Part shown: positions 1-6,942 of the stretch, in pieces
How positions within the stretch are numbered: position 1 is the stretch's first letter
Layout: every line of letters starts with the position of its first letter
NCBI GenBank assembly: GCA_016210375.1
Contig: JACQUH010000263.1
Span: 1 to 17,630 of the forward strand
Length of the DNA stretch: 17,630 bases
Reading direction: 5' to 3'
From: Chloroflexota bacterium
GTDB taxonomy: Bacteria; Chloroflexota; Dehalococcoidia; Lucifugimonadales; JACPCL1
The notes under the pieces: model-generated
What the model saw: the letters and a program-made list of their open reading frames with translations, nothing else
What the model was told of the DNA's origin: nothing
Databases searched by the model: none
Made by a program: the position numbers and the translations under genes

Positions 1-96
1 CGACCTAACCCCCTCTGGCTCCCCCTTCCCGCAGGGGAAGGCGGAGAAGATAGAATTGAAGCAGTGTGATGCGGCAAGGCCGCATCACACTGCTTC
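1..96. repeat. Composite intergenic repeat, copy 1 (modules A+B)
   Basis: Module A is a GC-rich start beginning CGACCTAACCCCCTC followed by a CCCCCTTCCC/GGGAAGG hairpin. Module B is a 39-nt hairpin at 58-96 with arms GAAGCAGTGTGATGCGGC and its exact complement around an AAG loop. The same design recurs at 9248-9388, 13378-13528 and 15588-15682. The copy begins at the window edge, so it may be cut, and module C is absent. It lies just after the stop of the ATPase gene, where it could act as a terminator; there is no T-tract. Confidence 0.8.
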
Positions 97-106
97 CTAA
101 GTCCGT

Positions 107-928
107 TTACCCCATGCCCCGGTAGAAGGCCTCTACCCTCTGCCGCACCTCGTTGTAGCCCCGCACACCCTCCGCCAGCCAGCCCTCCAGCGCATCCTGG
201 TGACGCCGCAGCTCCGCTTCCATGTCGCCCGACAGCCCTAGCCGTTTCTGCACTGCCTCCAGGCCCTGTGGCGACTGGTCAAGGGCGAAGGTGTCCTCGT
301 GAGGTTGCCAGCGGGCGATGGCCCGGAACGACAGGGCCTCCCTGGCAGAGGTGGCCTCCTGCATCCATACCTCCCGCACGCGCCGAAGGACGCCCCTGCG
401 CGTGTAGCCAGCCTCCAGGTTGACGACCAGGTCCAGGCAGCGCAGCAGATCTGGGGGGACGGCCACCTCCGGATGGCGCAGGTCGTCCATGACCTCCTGG
501 GGGCTGTCGGCGTGCATGGTGGACCCCAGCGAGTAGCCGCGGCCTACCGCCTGGAAGACCCTCAGCACGCCCTCGCCCCAGAGGTACACGGAAAGGTGTG
601 GGCTGATCTCGTTGCAGAGGATGTAGGTCTTGGAAGGCTCCGTCTGCTTCAGGAAGGAGAAATCTTCCCTCTGGCCCTGGGTGTAGGCAAGCTGGACCTC
701 GGGCCGCCGCAGCCCGAGGAGGGCCATGAGGGTGGGGGTCTTGCCCGCCAGCCGGGGCGGCGAGGCCACGATGAGGGACGCCTTGCGCTCCACGAAGAGC
801 CAGAGCAGGGCGGCCGTGGCCGAGTCCAGCGTATGGTTCTCTATCAGGTGCAGGATGGAGAGGGAGGGGGCCTCCTCTGCCGGAGGCCCACCCCCCCACC
901 TCCCAGGGGGGCCTCTAAAGGTAACCAT
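107..928 (-). CDS. Stand-alone CpaF/VirB11-like secretion-type ATPase, divergent
   Basis: 273 aa, a P-loop ATPase related to the type II/IV secretion and pilus ATPases (CpaF/VirB11/PilT group), which power assembly machines at the inner membrane face. A Walker A-like segment, PPRLAGKT, lies at about residues 57-64 (first Gly replaced). A Walker B-like ILCNEISPH lies at about 103-111. A His-box-like GSTMHADS at about 135-142 matches the usual GTxHAxS, followed by VPPDLLRCLDLVV, typical of CpaF. It is much shorter than CpaF (about 450 aa) because the N-terminal domain is missing. No pilin, TadB/C or secretin genes are near, so its partner is unknown. The ATG at 928 has only a weak GGAG about 10 nt upstream, and the first 20 residues are Gly/Pro-rich, so the true start may be internal. 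The composite repeat follows its stop. Family is fairly sure, role is not. Confidence 0.75.
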   Translation of the reverse strand: MVTFRGPPGRWGGGPPAEEAPSLSILHLIENHTLDSATAALLWLFVERKASLIVASPPRLAGKTPTLMALLGLRRPEVQLAYTQGQREDFSFLKQTEPSKTYILCNEISPHLSVYLWGEGVLRVFQAVGRGYSLGSTMHADSPQEVMDDLRHPEVAVPPDLLRCLDLVVNLEAGYTRRGVLRRVREVWMQEATSAREALSFRAIARWQPHEDTFALDQSPQGLEAVQKRLGLSGDMEAELRRHQDALEGWLAEGVRGYNEVRQRVEAFYRGMG

Positions 929-975
929 ACGTGGGCGCTCCGCCCTCCAGATTGGTGCGCTCTGCCCTGGGCGAC

Positions 976-1003
976 GTAGGGGCGCAGCATGCTGCGCCCC
1001 TAC
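976..1003. repeat. GTAGGGGCG-type palindrome, copy 1
   Basis: Perfect 28-bp palindrome: outer arm GTAGGGGCG, inner arm CAGCA, then the exact complement. It shares its outer arms with the hairpin at 14528-14564 and resembles the one at 1020-1051. It lies upstream of the ATPase gene and downstream of the 1100-1948 gene, both on minus, so it could end transcription of the latter. Confidence 0.7.
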
Positions 1004-1019
1004 GCGGATGTGCTTACGA

Positions 1020-1051
1020 TGCAGGGGCGGGTTTGGAACCCGCCCCCTGCA
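1020..1051. repeat. GCAGGGGCG-type hairpin, copy 2
   Basis: Near-perfect inverted repeat with left arm TGCAGGGGCGGGTT and right arm AACCCGCCCCCTGCA (one extra C on the right). It is the same design as 976-1003 with different inner-arm bases. The two hairpins lie in tandem in the 171-bp gap between two minus-strand genes. No coding sequence is seen in this gap. Confidence 0.65.
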
Positions 1052-1099
1052 AGACCAAGGTTGCCAGTGACTTCACGCTTCCGCTTGTAGTGCGTCTCT

Positions 1100-1948
1100 T
1101 CAGGAAATTATTACATCAGTAGTTGGCAGACTTGCGGGCCATTTCATCCCCGCGATTGCGGCTGAAAGCTGCCCATTTCTTATTCCTTGTCCATAACCAA
1201 ACGCCCCGTAAGAAATAGGCCGCCACGGGTGATCACCATGTAACGTTCGGTAGGATGTATGGAAGGTACGGGTGTTACCTAGTTTTTCAATCCAGTGAAC
1301 AAGATTAAGGACCGACCTTGGCTTAGCCCGCGTGAAAGCCATCGTCATGTTGGTGATAACTAGCCTTCTCGGCGTTGCATTGCCGACGTTGGTCTGGTTC
1401 CTATGGTTAAAAGCCTGAACATCATGACACACCATCACGCCAACAGAACCTAAGTGTGTCGCCGCAATGTGACGGGGAGACAAGAAACCTTGGGGAGTAC
1501 CGAAACCCGGCAGCCCCCTTGCTTCTTCACCAACTGGGTAACTCTTCCAAACTATGGTGTTTGGCCCTGCGTTTGATGGCACAAAGGCAGCAAATTGCGC
1601 GGGAGTACGTCCAAGGGGACGGAGTATGTCAATACCAATGCAAAGGTCATATGGTCTGTTTGGCGGAAGCAGTGGCAAGATTCCAGTAAGGCTTTGATTT
1701 GCGATGGCAGTGAGTGCAGCCAGATTGCCATCTCTCTGTGCAATTACGGTTACAAAACCGCCCGCGGTCAACACCATCGGCGCATGATGAGTGCGCGCAA
1801 CAGCATCTACCTTCGCCAGTAGTACAGCAGCAGCCTGAGGCGTAAATGCGTCCTCAGGCTGGAAAAGCCTCACTACAGCTTTGTCTGCTGCCTTTGCTAG
1901 TGCTATGTTCTTATATCCATTCAACGGAGGCATATTGCGCTTCCCCAT
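1100..1948 (-). CDS. Uncharacterised protein, possibly nitrilase-superfamily-like, lower GC
   Basis: 282 aa, not firmly recognised. The centre resembles carbon-nitrogen hydrolases: IVWKSYPVGEEA (Lys near 135), then about 40 residues later GVMVCHDVQAF (Cys near 174) and a strand-like LVITNMTMAF. That Lys-to-Cys spacing and the VxxCxD context fit the nitrilase Glu-Lys-Cys triad, but I could not place the Glu base, so this is a weak suggestion. No signal peptide or membrane segment is evident. The ATG at 1948 has a fitting AGAGAGG 6 nt upstream. The gene lies 61 nt after the VWA gene on the same strand and could be co-transcribed. Its base composition is clearly less GC-rich than its neighbours and it uses many A/T-ending codons, which suggests recent acquisition. 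Two GTAGGGGCG-type hairpins follow its stop. Confidence 0.6.
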   Translation of the reverse strand: MGKRNMPPLNGYKNIALAKAADKAVVRLFQPEDAFTPQAAAVLLAKVDAVARTHHAPMVLTAGGFVTVIAQRDGNLAALTAIANQSLTGILPLLPPNRPYDLCIGIDILRPLGRTPAQFAAFVPSNAGPNTIVWKSYPVGEEARGLPGFGTPQGFLSPRHIAATHLGSVGVMVCHDVQAFNHRNQTNVGNATPRRLVITNMTMAFTRAKPRSVLNLVHWIEKLGNTRTFHTSYRTLHGDHPWRPISYGAFGYGQGIRNGQLSAAIAGMKWPASLPTTDVIIS

Positions 1949-2009
1949 GTCAGCCTCTCTTGGGGTTTAGGGAACAATGCCGAAGGGGAATCCTCTCTTG
2001 GTAGCAAGC

Positions 2010-4037
2010 CTACACAACGCGTTTGCGGCGGTTGTTCAGGTAGTCCACGAGGACAAACTCGCCCAGCTTGTCGGGGTTGGTGTAGAAGGCGCGGCCGCGG
2101 TTGATGCGGGTCATCTGGTCAACGAAGTGCAGCAGGTAGTAGCTGCTCTCCAGCATGAAGGTGTTGATGACGATGCCCGCCTCGGTGCAGCGCTTCACCT
2201 CTTTCAGCGTCTCCTGAATGGTGCGATGGCTGGGCGGGTAGGCGAAGTAGGCGCGGCTCCCCTCTATGTGGGCGGTAGGCTCGCCGTCGGTGATGACGAT
2301 GATCTGGCGCGTGGCGGCCTTCTCCCTGGACAGGAGCTGGCGGGAGACCATGAAGGCATGGTGCAGGTTGGTGCCGGAGACCCAGGCGTTCCAGGTCACC
2401 TCTGGCAGGTCTTCCCCCTTGAGCTGCACGGCGTAGTCGGAGAAGCCGATGACCCACAGCTTGTCCCGGGGGAACTGGCTGTGGGTGAGGGTGTAGAGGG
2501 CCAGGGCCACCTTCTTGGCAGCCAGGAAGCTGCCGAACATCCCCATGGAGCGGCTCTGGTCCAGGAGCAGGCAGGTGGCCGCCTCGGTGATCTGCTCCCG
2601 GCGGTGGATCTCAAAGTCCTCCCTGGTCATGTGCACCGGCACCTGAGGCCCGCTGCGCTCCACGGCGTTCATGATGCTTCGGCGCAAGTCCACGTCAAAG
2701 GGATCGCCGAACTCGTATAGCTTGGTATCGCCCGTGTCCTCGCCGTTCAGCCCACGGTCGTGAAGCTCATGCTGGCCGATGCGCCCTTTCTTGAGCTGAG
2801 AGAACACCTCTCGCAGGGCTTTCTGGCCAATCTTTCGGATGCCCCGGGGCGCCAGCTCTAGCTTGTCGCCCTTCCGCTTGATGTACCCGGCGTCCTCCAG
2901 CATCTGCGTGACGCGCTGGAGCTCCTCCACGGCGCGGCGGGCCTCCTCTCCCAGCAGCTCCTGCACCTTGTCCAGGTCCAGGTCGGCGATATTGCCCTGG
3001 CTCATAACATCCTGGAGCTGCCGCTCCAGCTCGTCCATGCCCTGCAGGGTGCCCATGAGGCGCATGGCCTCCTCCAAGGTCATGTCGTCCTGGCCCATGA
3101 AGGGGTACTGGCCGCGCAGGTCGTCCATGGGGAAGAGCTGCTCCATGGCCATGCCGAGCTGGGCAAGCTCGTCCATGGTGGCCTCGTCCAGCAGGGACTC
3201 CATCATCTGCTCCAGCTCCCGGCGCATCTCGGGGGACATGCTGTCCATGAGGGACTGCATCTGGCCCATCTGGCGGGCCATCTGCTCCATCAACTCCTCC
3301 AGGCTCTGGGGCCGGTTGTCCCCAAACATCTGGCCCCACTTGTCCATGAACCCCTGGAAGTTGGGCTCCCGGCCCATCATCTTGTCCTGCAGCATCTGGT
3401 TCAGGTCTTTCAGCATGTCCCGCAGGGCGGACATGTCCTGGGGCGTGAGGCTCTGGAGCTGCTGCTTCATATTCTGGAAGTAGTTCTGCATCATCTGCTT
3501 CTTCAGGGAGTCCAGCAGGTCCTGGAACTCCTGGCGCGCCTCGTCGTCCATGAAGTCGTAGCTGCTCAGGTCCTTGATCATGCCGCCCGGGTTTTCGGGA
3601 AGCTGGTCCAGGCGCTCCCGGTTGCGGTTGGCCCGCTGCTCCATCATGTCCAGCAGCTTCTGCTTTTGCTGCGGCTCCAGGTCGGCGTTCTCCGCCGCCT
3701 GCTGTCGCGACTCCTGCACCCTGCGGTCAATGCCTTCCCGTTCCTTCTTCACGATGTTCTGGAGCTTCTCCTGGATGTCCTTGAAGACAGAGTTGAGGTT
3801 GTACCGGTCCAGGTTCTCTTGCCGGCGCTGGCGCAGGCGCTCCCGAAGCTGGCGCAGGCCCTCCTGGCTGTCTCCTTCCCGCCCTCTAATGCCCCGCTGG
3901 AACATGTTGCGCAGGGCGCGCTGGACGTCGCCGTGGGCCAGGAGGTCCTCGGACAGCTCGTCCATGACGGTGTCCTGGTCCAGCTCAAAGATGCGCTGCG
4001 TGCCGTCCCAGCGGGCGTAGCGGAAAAGATAGGCCAT
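2010..4037 (-). CDS. Large VWA-domain protein with Met/Gln-rich helical middle
   Basis: 675 aa. The C-terminal von Willebrand A domain (about 485-675) has a complete metal-binding MIDAS: DQSRS at 493-497, Thr in GTNLH near 556, and Asp in VITDGEP at 584. About residues 60-400 are highly charged and rich in Met, Gln and Leu (QQLQSLT, MEQMARQMGQMQSLMDSM) and probably form long helices or coiled coils. The layout resembles cytosolic VWA proteins that pair with MoxR or magnesium-chelatase-like AAA+ ATPases (the mycobacterial Rv0959 type). No such ATPase lies in this window, so it may be encoded elsewhere. Residue 1 is the ATG at 4037, which has GGAGGT 4 nt upstream; an in-frame start 66 nt earlier lacks one. 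No signal peptide or membrane span is seen. A promoter candidate lies at 4129-4156. Its biological role is unknown. Confidence 0.88.
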   Translation of the reverse strand: MAYLFRYARWDGTQRIFELDQDTVMDELSEDLLAHGDVQRALRNMFQRGIRGREGDSQEGLRQLRERLRQRRQENLDRYNLNSVFKDIQEKLQNIVKKEREGIDRRVQESRQQAAENADLEPQQKQKLLDMMEQRANRNRERLDQLPENPGGMIKDLSSYDFMDDEARQEFQDLLDSLKKQMMQNYFQNMKQQLQSLTPQDMSALRDMLKDLNQMLQDKMMGREPNFQGFMDKWGQMFGDNRPQSLEELMEQMARQMGQMQSLMDSMSPEMRRELEQMMESLLDEATMDELAQLGMAMEQLFPMDDLRGQYPFMGQDDMTLEEAMRLMGTLQGMDELERQLQDVMSQGNIADLDLDKVQELLGEEARRAVEELQRVTQMLEDAGYIKRKGDKLELAPRGIRKIGQKALREVFSQLKKGRIGQHELHDRGLNGEDTGDTKLYEFGDPFDVDLRRSIMNAVERSGPQVPVHMTREDFEIHRREQITEAATCLLLDQSRSMGMFGSFLAAKKVALALYTLTHSQFPRDKLWVIGFSDYAVQLKGEDLPEVTWNAWVSGTNLHHAFMVSRQLLSREKAATRQIIVITDGEPTAHIEGSRAYFAYPPSHRTIQETLKEVKRCTEAGIVINTFMLESSYYLLHFVDQMTRINRGRAFYTNPDKLGEFVLVDYLNNRRKRVV

Positions 4038-4128
4038 GGGACCTCCGATCTGGGGGAAAGAGCCGCTGTGGGACTTGAAAGCTAGAAAACCCGCGCCGAC
4101 CACGCCGCCCCGACCACCCTACTCAGAA

Positions 4129-4156
4129 ATGATACTCCATCCCAAAGGGGTGTCAA
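4129..4156 (-). promoter_or_regulatory. Candidate sigma70-type promoter for the VWA gene
   Basis: On the minus strand, TTGACA (4151-4156), a 16-bp spacer, then TATCAT (4129-4134). The -35 is a perfect match and the -10 matches 5 of 6. The expected transcript start near 4122 leaves a leader of about 85 nt before the ATG at 4037. Two other candidates in the window (at 5397 and 10186) also have 16-bp spacers. Confidence 0.6.
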
Positions 4157-4169
4157 TGCTGCGGCGGCG

Positions 4170-4199
4170 CACCGGCTTTCGGTGGCCTGAGCGCCGGTG
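4170..4199 (-). terminator. Weak hairpin after the kelch gene
   Basis: CACCGGC and GCCGGTG form a 7-bp stem around a 16-nt loop, between the kelch stop (4242) and the VWA promoter. There is no T-tract on the minus strand, so termination is only a possibility. Confidence 0.25.
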
Positions 4200-4241
4200 G
4201 GGGAGGTGTAATACCACCTACCCATGCCTGCCCTTGGGGGC

Positions 4242-5372
4242 CTAGGATCCCGGGGATGGGAGTGGAGGGGGTGGGAAGCTTGGATACACCTCTACACTCG
4301 CGGTGAGCAAAGGGGTCTGCTGTCCTCCCTCTGGCCCGGTAAGCCCTGAATAGCCGCCTATGGCATAGATGATCTCCATAGAGAAAACATGCTCAAGATA
4401 CGAATAGTAGTGTGTGAGCGTCACAGCAGCAAAGTAGGCGCGGGGAGAACGCATGTCGGGAGCGATGCACCAGCTGTCGGTGGTGGGGTCATAGGCCTCC
4501 ACCACGGAAAGTGGCCGGAAGGCCAAGCGAGTGATTGGTTGAAATGGCCCGTCGCCGTTGCCTCCCATCGCATACAGCCTGCCGTTCAATGCCGCGGCTC
4601 CCAGGCCCACGCGACCCGTCGGCATGGGGCTCCGGGCCACCCAGGTATCGGTGGCCGGGTTATACGCCTCCAGCGTCTGCCCTGCCTGGCCTTGCCCATA
4701 GCCCAATCCACCTACCACATACAGCAGACCGTCTATGGCCACAGCCGCCAGCCCCTGGCGGCCCGTGGGCATGGGATGCAAAGCATCCCACCGGTTCAGG
4801 ACGGGGTCGTACACCTCTAGCGTCGCTAGCATCGGAGTGCCACTGCCCCAGTCCGCTCCGCCTACGGCGTATATCTTGCCGCCCAGCTCCACCGCAGCCA
4901 GATCTTTCCTGGCCGTCGGCATGGGGGCCTTTCTATTCCACCGATGGTTGACGGGGTCGTACTCCTCCACAGTGTCCACTGTAAGAAATGGCGTTCCCGG
5001 GGAGGACGGGGTGATTCCTCCCAGCGCGTACAGCTTCCCATCCAGGCATGCGGCTGCCAGGGCGCGACGGGCCGTAGGCATGGGGGCCAGAGAGGCCCAA
5101 CCGGCCACGGGGCCAAGGGCAGGCTGCATGGTGTCTACCGTTTGAAGGGTATTGGAGCCGTCATAGCCTCCCACCACGTAGAAAAGGGGAGACCCACCGA
5201 CCCCAGGCCCGTGGCCCGGGGTCGCCGCCGCCAGCTCAGCGCGCGCCGAGGCCATATTGCTCAGGTACTGCCAGTTCCCCAGATTGGGGCACACGGGGTA
5301 GACGCGCCCGAGATGCGACGGGGAGACGTGGACGACAAAAGGTGGCGTGCCTGCTGGGATTTGTATATTCAT
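4242..5372 (-). CDS. Kelch-repeat beta-propeller protein
   Basis: 376 aa made almost wholly of kelch repeats. Each repeat has a PMPTxRxxLAAxxLxGxLYxxGG core followed by a VExYDPxxxxW segment. The double-glycine turns fall near residues 68, 118, 161, 211, 260 and about 340, giving six blades, enough for a closed propeller. The first and last blades are the most divergent, and the last carries an insertion (TLTHYYSYLEHVFSME). The chain ends in a short Pro/Ser tail. Bacterial kelch propellers are usually exported or fused to other domains. This one has no signal peptide, membrane span or fused enzyme, so it looks like a stand-alone cytoplasmic propeller or one exported by another route. The ATG at 5372 has AAAGGA upstream, and a good promoter lies at 5397-5424. 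Binding partner unknown. Confidence 0.85.
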   Translation of the reverse strand: MNIQIPAGTPPFVVHVSPSHLGRVYPVCPNLGNWQYLSNMASARAELAAATPGHGPGVGGSPLFYVVGGYDGSNTLQTVDTMQPALGPVAGWASLAPMPTARRALAAACLDGKLYALGGITPSSPGTPFLTVDTVEEYDPVNHRWNRKAPMPTARKDLAAVELGGKIYAVGGADWGSGTPMLATLEVYDPVLNRWDALHPMPTGRQGLAAVAIDGLLYVVGGLGYGQGQAGQTLEAYNPATDTWVARSPMPTGRVGLGAAALNGRLYAMGGNGDGPFQPITRLAFRPLSVVEAYDPTTDSWCIAPDMRSPRAYFAAVTLTHYYSYLEHVFSMEIIYAIGGYSGLTGPEGGQQTPLLTASVEVYPSFPPPPLPSPGS

Positions 5373-5396
5373 AGCTATCCTTTCAAAGACGGCCCT

Positions 5397-5424
5397 AGTA
5401 TAGCAGTGGCGGCAACCGACGCAA
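5397..5424 (-). promoter_or_regulatory. Candidate promoter for the kelch gene
   Basis: On the minus strand, TTGCGT (5419-5424), a 16-bp spacer, and TATACT (5397-5402). The expected start of transcription is about 18 nt upstream of the ATG at 5372, just leaving room for the AAAGGA ribosome site. Confidence 0.5.
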
Positions 5425-5628
5425 GGCGCTGCGAGCTACAAGGGTCAACGGGCGCAGGCCTTCTTGTCCGCCGAGGACGAGGACACCCCTCCTCGCTCCA
5501 CCCGGCCTCACGGCATCGGCCCGCCCAGAGGGAGCTGCCTGCGGTTCCCGGTTTCTACCCATCACCCCGTAGGGAGAAGAGGGCCAACGCCATGGCCTTC
5601 CCGCCATTGCTAAACATCTGCCTACCCA

Positions 5629-6058
5629 CTACACTTGCCTCACACTTTTGCATCCAGGTAGCAGGGAGCGAAGCGTGCGGTGACGGGGCTTCACCAGCCC
5701 CGCACGGGCCAGGATGCTCCCACGGGTACTGACGGCGGGCCAGGCAGCAGCCAAGCTGTTGCCCCCCGCCGGCGGGGGGCAACAGCTTGGCTGGACCCCA
5801 GCTCGGGTGGTCTGCTTTGGCCTGCAGGACGGCTTGGACAACCGGCAGCGGTGTAACGTTGGGATGCTGGTGGGGAGCACGGGAGTGCTCCTCCAGCCCC
5901 GAGACGCCCGCTTCGGCAAAACGCCCCAGCCACTTATAGGCGGTCTTGCGGCTCACGCCAAACTCCTTGGCCAACTCAGCCACGGAGTACTTCCCCGTTT
6001 GGAACAAACTCACCAATTGCCTCCGTTCTTTCATGGCACAGGTCTCTTTCCACGACAA
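5629..6058 (-). pseudogene. Broken IS481-family transposase (N-terminal part only)
   Basis: The first 90 or so residues read cleanly as the N-terminus of an IS481-type transposase: MSWKETCAMKERRQL, a helix-turn-helix (VAELAKEFGVSRKTAYKWL, about 25-43), the linker GVSGLEEHSRAPHQHP, and HPSWGPAKLL. A perfect palindrome at 5748-5793 then breaks the frame. Past it, another frame resumes the family pattern (AAWPAVSTRGSILARAGLVKPRHR) before stopping at 5629. The whole DDE catalytic domain is missing, so this is an inactive remnant; intact family members are about 300 aa or more. The start is TTG at 6058, supported by an excellent ribosome site. No clear downstream end of the element was found. Confidence 0.8.
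5748..5793. repeat. Perfect 46-bp palindrome inside the transposase remnant
   Basis: Arms of 23 bp with no mismatch and no loop. The left arm begins CAGCCAAGCTGTTGCC and the centre is CCGCCGGCGG. On the minus strand the first-read arm encodes the conserved PAKLL of the transposase, so it is probably the ancestral arm and the other an inverted copy. It shifts the reading frame of the transposase. Confidence 0.9.
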
Positions 6059-6065
6059 GGCAACA

Positions 6066-6072
6066 CCTCCTT
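6066..6072 (-). promoter_or_regulatory. Ribosome-binding site fixing a TTG start of the transposase remnant
   Basis: On the minus strand AAGGAGG is followed by TGTTGCC and then TTG at 6058-6056. The full Shine-Dalgarno match and the family-typical N-terminus (SWKE) decide for the TTG over the ATG eight codons later. Confidence 0.7.
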
Positions 6073-6100
6073 GCCGTTCACTCTACCTGTTACCCATGTA

Positions 6101-6144
6101 CCCGGTCAGTACCGGGCAAACCCCTCTCCCTTGATGGGAGAGGG
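6101..6144. repeat. Two small hairpins upstream of the IS481 remnant
   Basis: CCCGGT/ACCGGG (6101-6116) lies where the outer end of the IS481 element might be, but no matching far end was found. CCCTCTCCC/GGGAGAGGG (6122-6144, 9-bp stem) resembles module C of the composite repeats. The 6073-6274 gap otherwise shows no gene. Confidence 0.45.
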
Positions 6145-6274
6145 AAGGGCGAGGGTGAAAGCTGCGCCACCGACCACGAAAGCAAGTATGTCACCATATT
6201 CCTTCTATGACCATAAGTGCCAGGTTCCGAGCTCGCTCAACGCACGAAAAACAGTGACCGGTCAAGGCGTGCTA

Positions 6275-6303
6275 TTGACAGCCTTCCCTGCCCTCCCTAC
6301 CAT
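6275..6303 (+). promoter_or_regulatory. Candidate promoter for the carbonic anhydrase gene
   Basis: TTGACA (6275-6280), a 17-bp spacer, TACCAT (6298-6303). Transcription would begin near 6310, about 40 nt before the GTG at 6349. This argues against longer in-frame starts such as 6217. Confidence 0.5.
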
Positions 6304-6348
6304 GAGGCCACATTTGCCCGGGCATGGCCGGGCCACGAGAGGTGCCGA

Positions 6349-6888
6349 GTGCTCTTCACCATTGATGGCCTCACCCCCAGAGTCCACGAGACCGCCTTCA
6401 TCGCCCCCACCGCTGTCCTCATAGGGGACGTGGAGGTCCTCGCCAACGCCAGCGTCTGGTTTGGCTGCGTCCTGCGGGGCGACGCCGGCAAGATCGTCAT
6501 CGGCGAAGGCACCAACATCCAGGACGGCTCCATCATCCACGAGGAGACCATTCTCGGCAAGAACTGCGTGGTTGCCCACCTCTGCCTCGTGCACCGGTGC
6601 AAGGTGGGAGACAACGTCCTCATCGGCAACGGCGCTATGGTCTATGGCCCCCTGGAGATCGGCGATGGCGCCGTCATTGGCGCTGGGGCCGTCCTCACTC
6701 CAGGCACCAACGTCCCCGCCAACATGATGGCCCTGGGCGTGCCCGCCAAACCGGTGCGCGAGGCTGTGGAGGAGCACCATCAGATGACCGCGCGCCTGGC
6801 TGCTGGGTACAACCGCAACCGGGGACGCTACCTGCAAGGTCTCAAGGCCATCGGCGACTGGGAGGAGTGGCTCAAGTCGGCAAAATGA
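6349..6888 (+). CDS. Gamma-class carbonic anhydrase family protein
   Basis: 179 aa, a left-handed beta-helix protein of the gamma-carbonic anhydrase/PaaY/YrdA group, probably a trimer that reversibly hydrates CO2 or a related metal-dependent cytosolic protein. Hexapeptide repeats run throughout (VLIGDV, IVIGEG, VLIGNG, AVIGAG). The family signature FGCVLRGD is at 38-45 and NIQDGSIIH at 56-64. The three expected metal-binding histidines are present: His64, His77 and His82. The usual C-terminal GVPAKPVR is followed by a helix. The loop between the first two histidines is short: 13 residues against about 17 in the E. coli YrdA type, from memory. The GTG at 6349 has GAGAGGTG upstream and fits the family length; a longer in-frame start gives an unrelated leader. 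The VOC gene begins 54 nt after its stop, so the two are probably co-transcribed. Catalysis is not proven: many relatives show little activity. Confidence 0.88.
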   Translation: MLFTIDGLTPRVHETAFIAPTAVLIGDVEVLANASVWFGCVLRGDAGKIVIGEGTNIQDGSIIHEETILGKNCVVAHLCLVHRCKVGDNVLIGNGAMVYGPLEIGDGAVIGAGAVLTPGTNVPANMMALGVPAKPVREAVEEHHQMTARLAAGYNRNRGRYLQGLKAIGDWEEWLKSAK

Positions 6889-6942
6889 AGGCGGCCCTGA
6901 GCTCTTGCAAGCAGCTTCGGGCGTTCCTTGGGAGAGAGAAGC

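Noticed and set aside
2839..4020. Plus-strand Ser/Arg-rich open frames across the VWA gene
   Set aside because: Low-complexity shadow translation of the Met/Gln-rich coding region; no ribosome site and no family resemblance.
5395..5607. Small minus-strand frame between the kelch gene and the IS481 remnant
   Set aside because: No ribosome site or recognisable pattern; it overlaps the kelch promoter. I see no gene between 5425 and 5628.
5748..5793. Palindrome as an ordinary rho-independent terminator
   Set aside because: No T-tract on either strand, it lies inside a coding remnant, and one arm encodes conserved transposase residues.
6217..6348. Longer start for the carbonic anhydrase
   Set aside because: The extra 44 residues resemble nothing in the family and the likely promoter lies inside that stretch.
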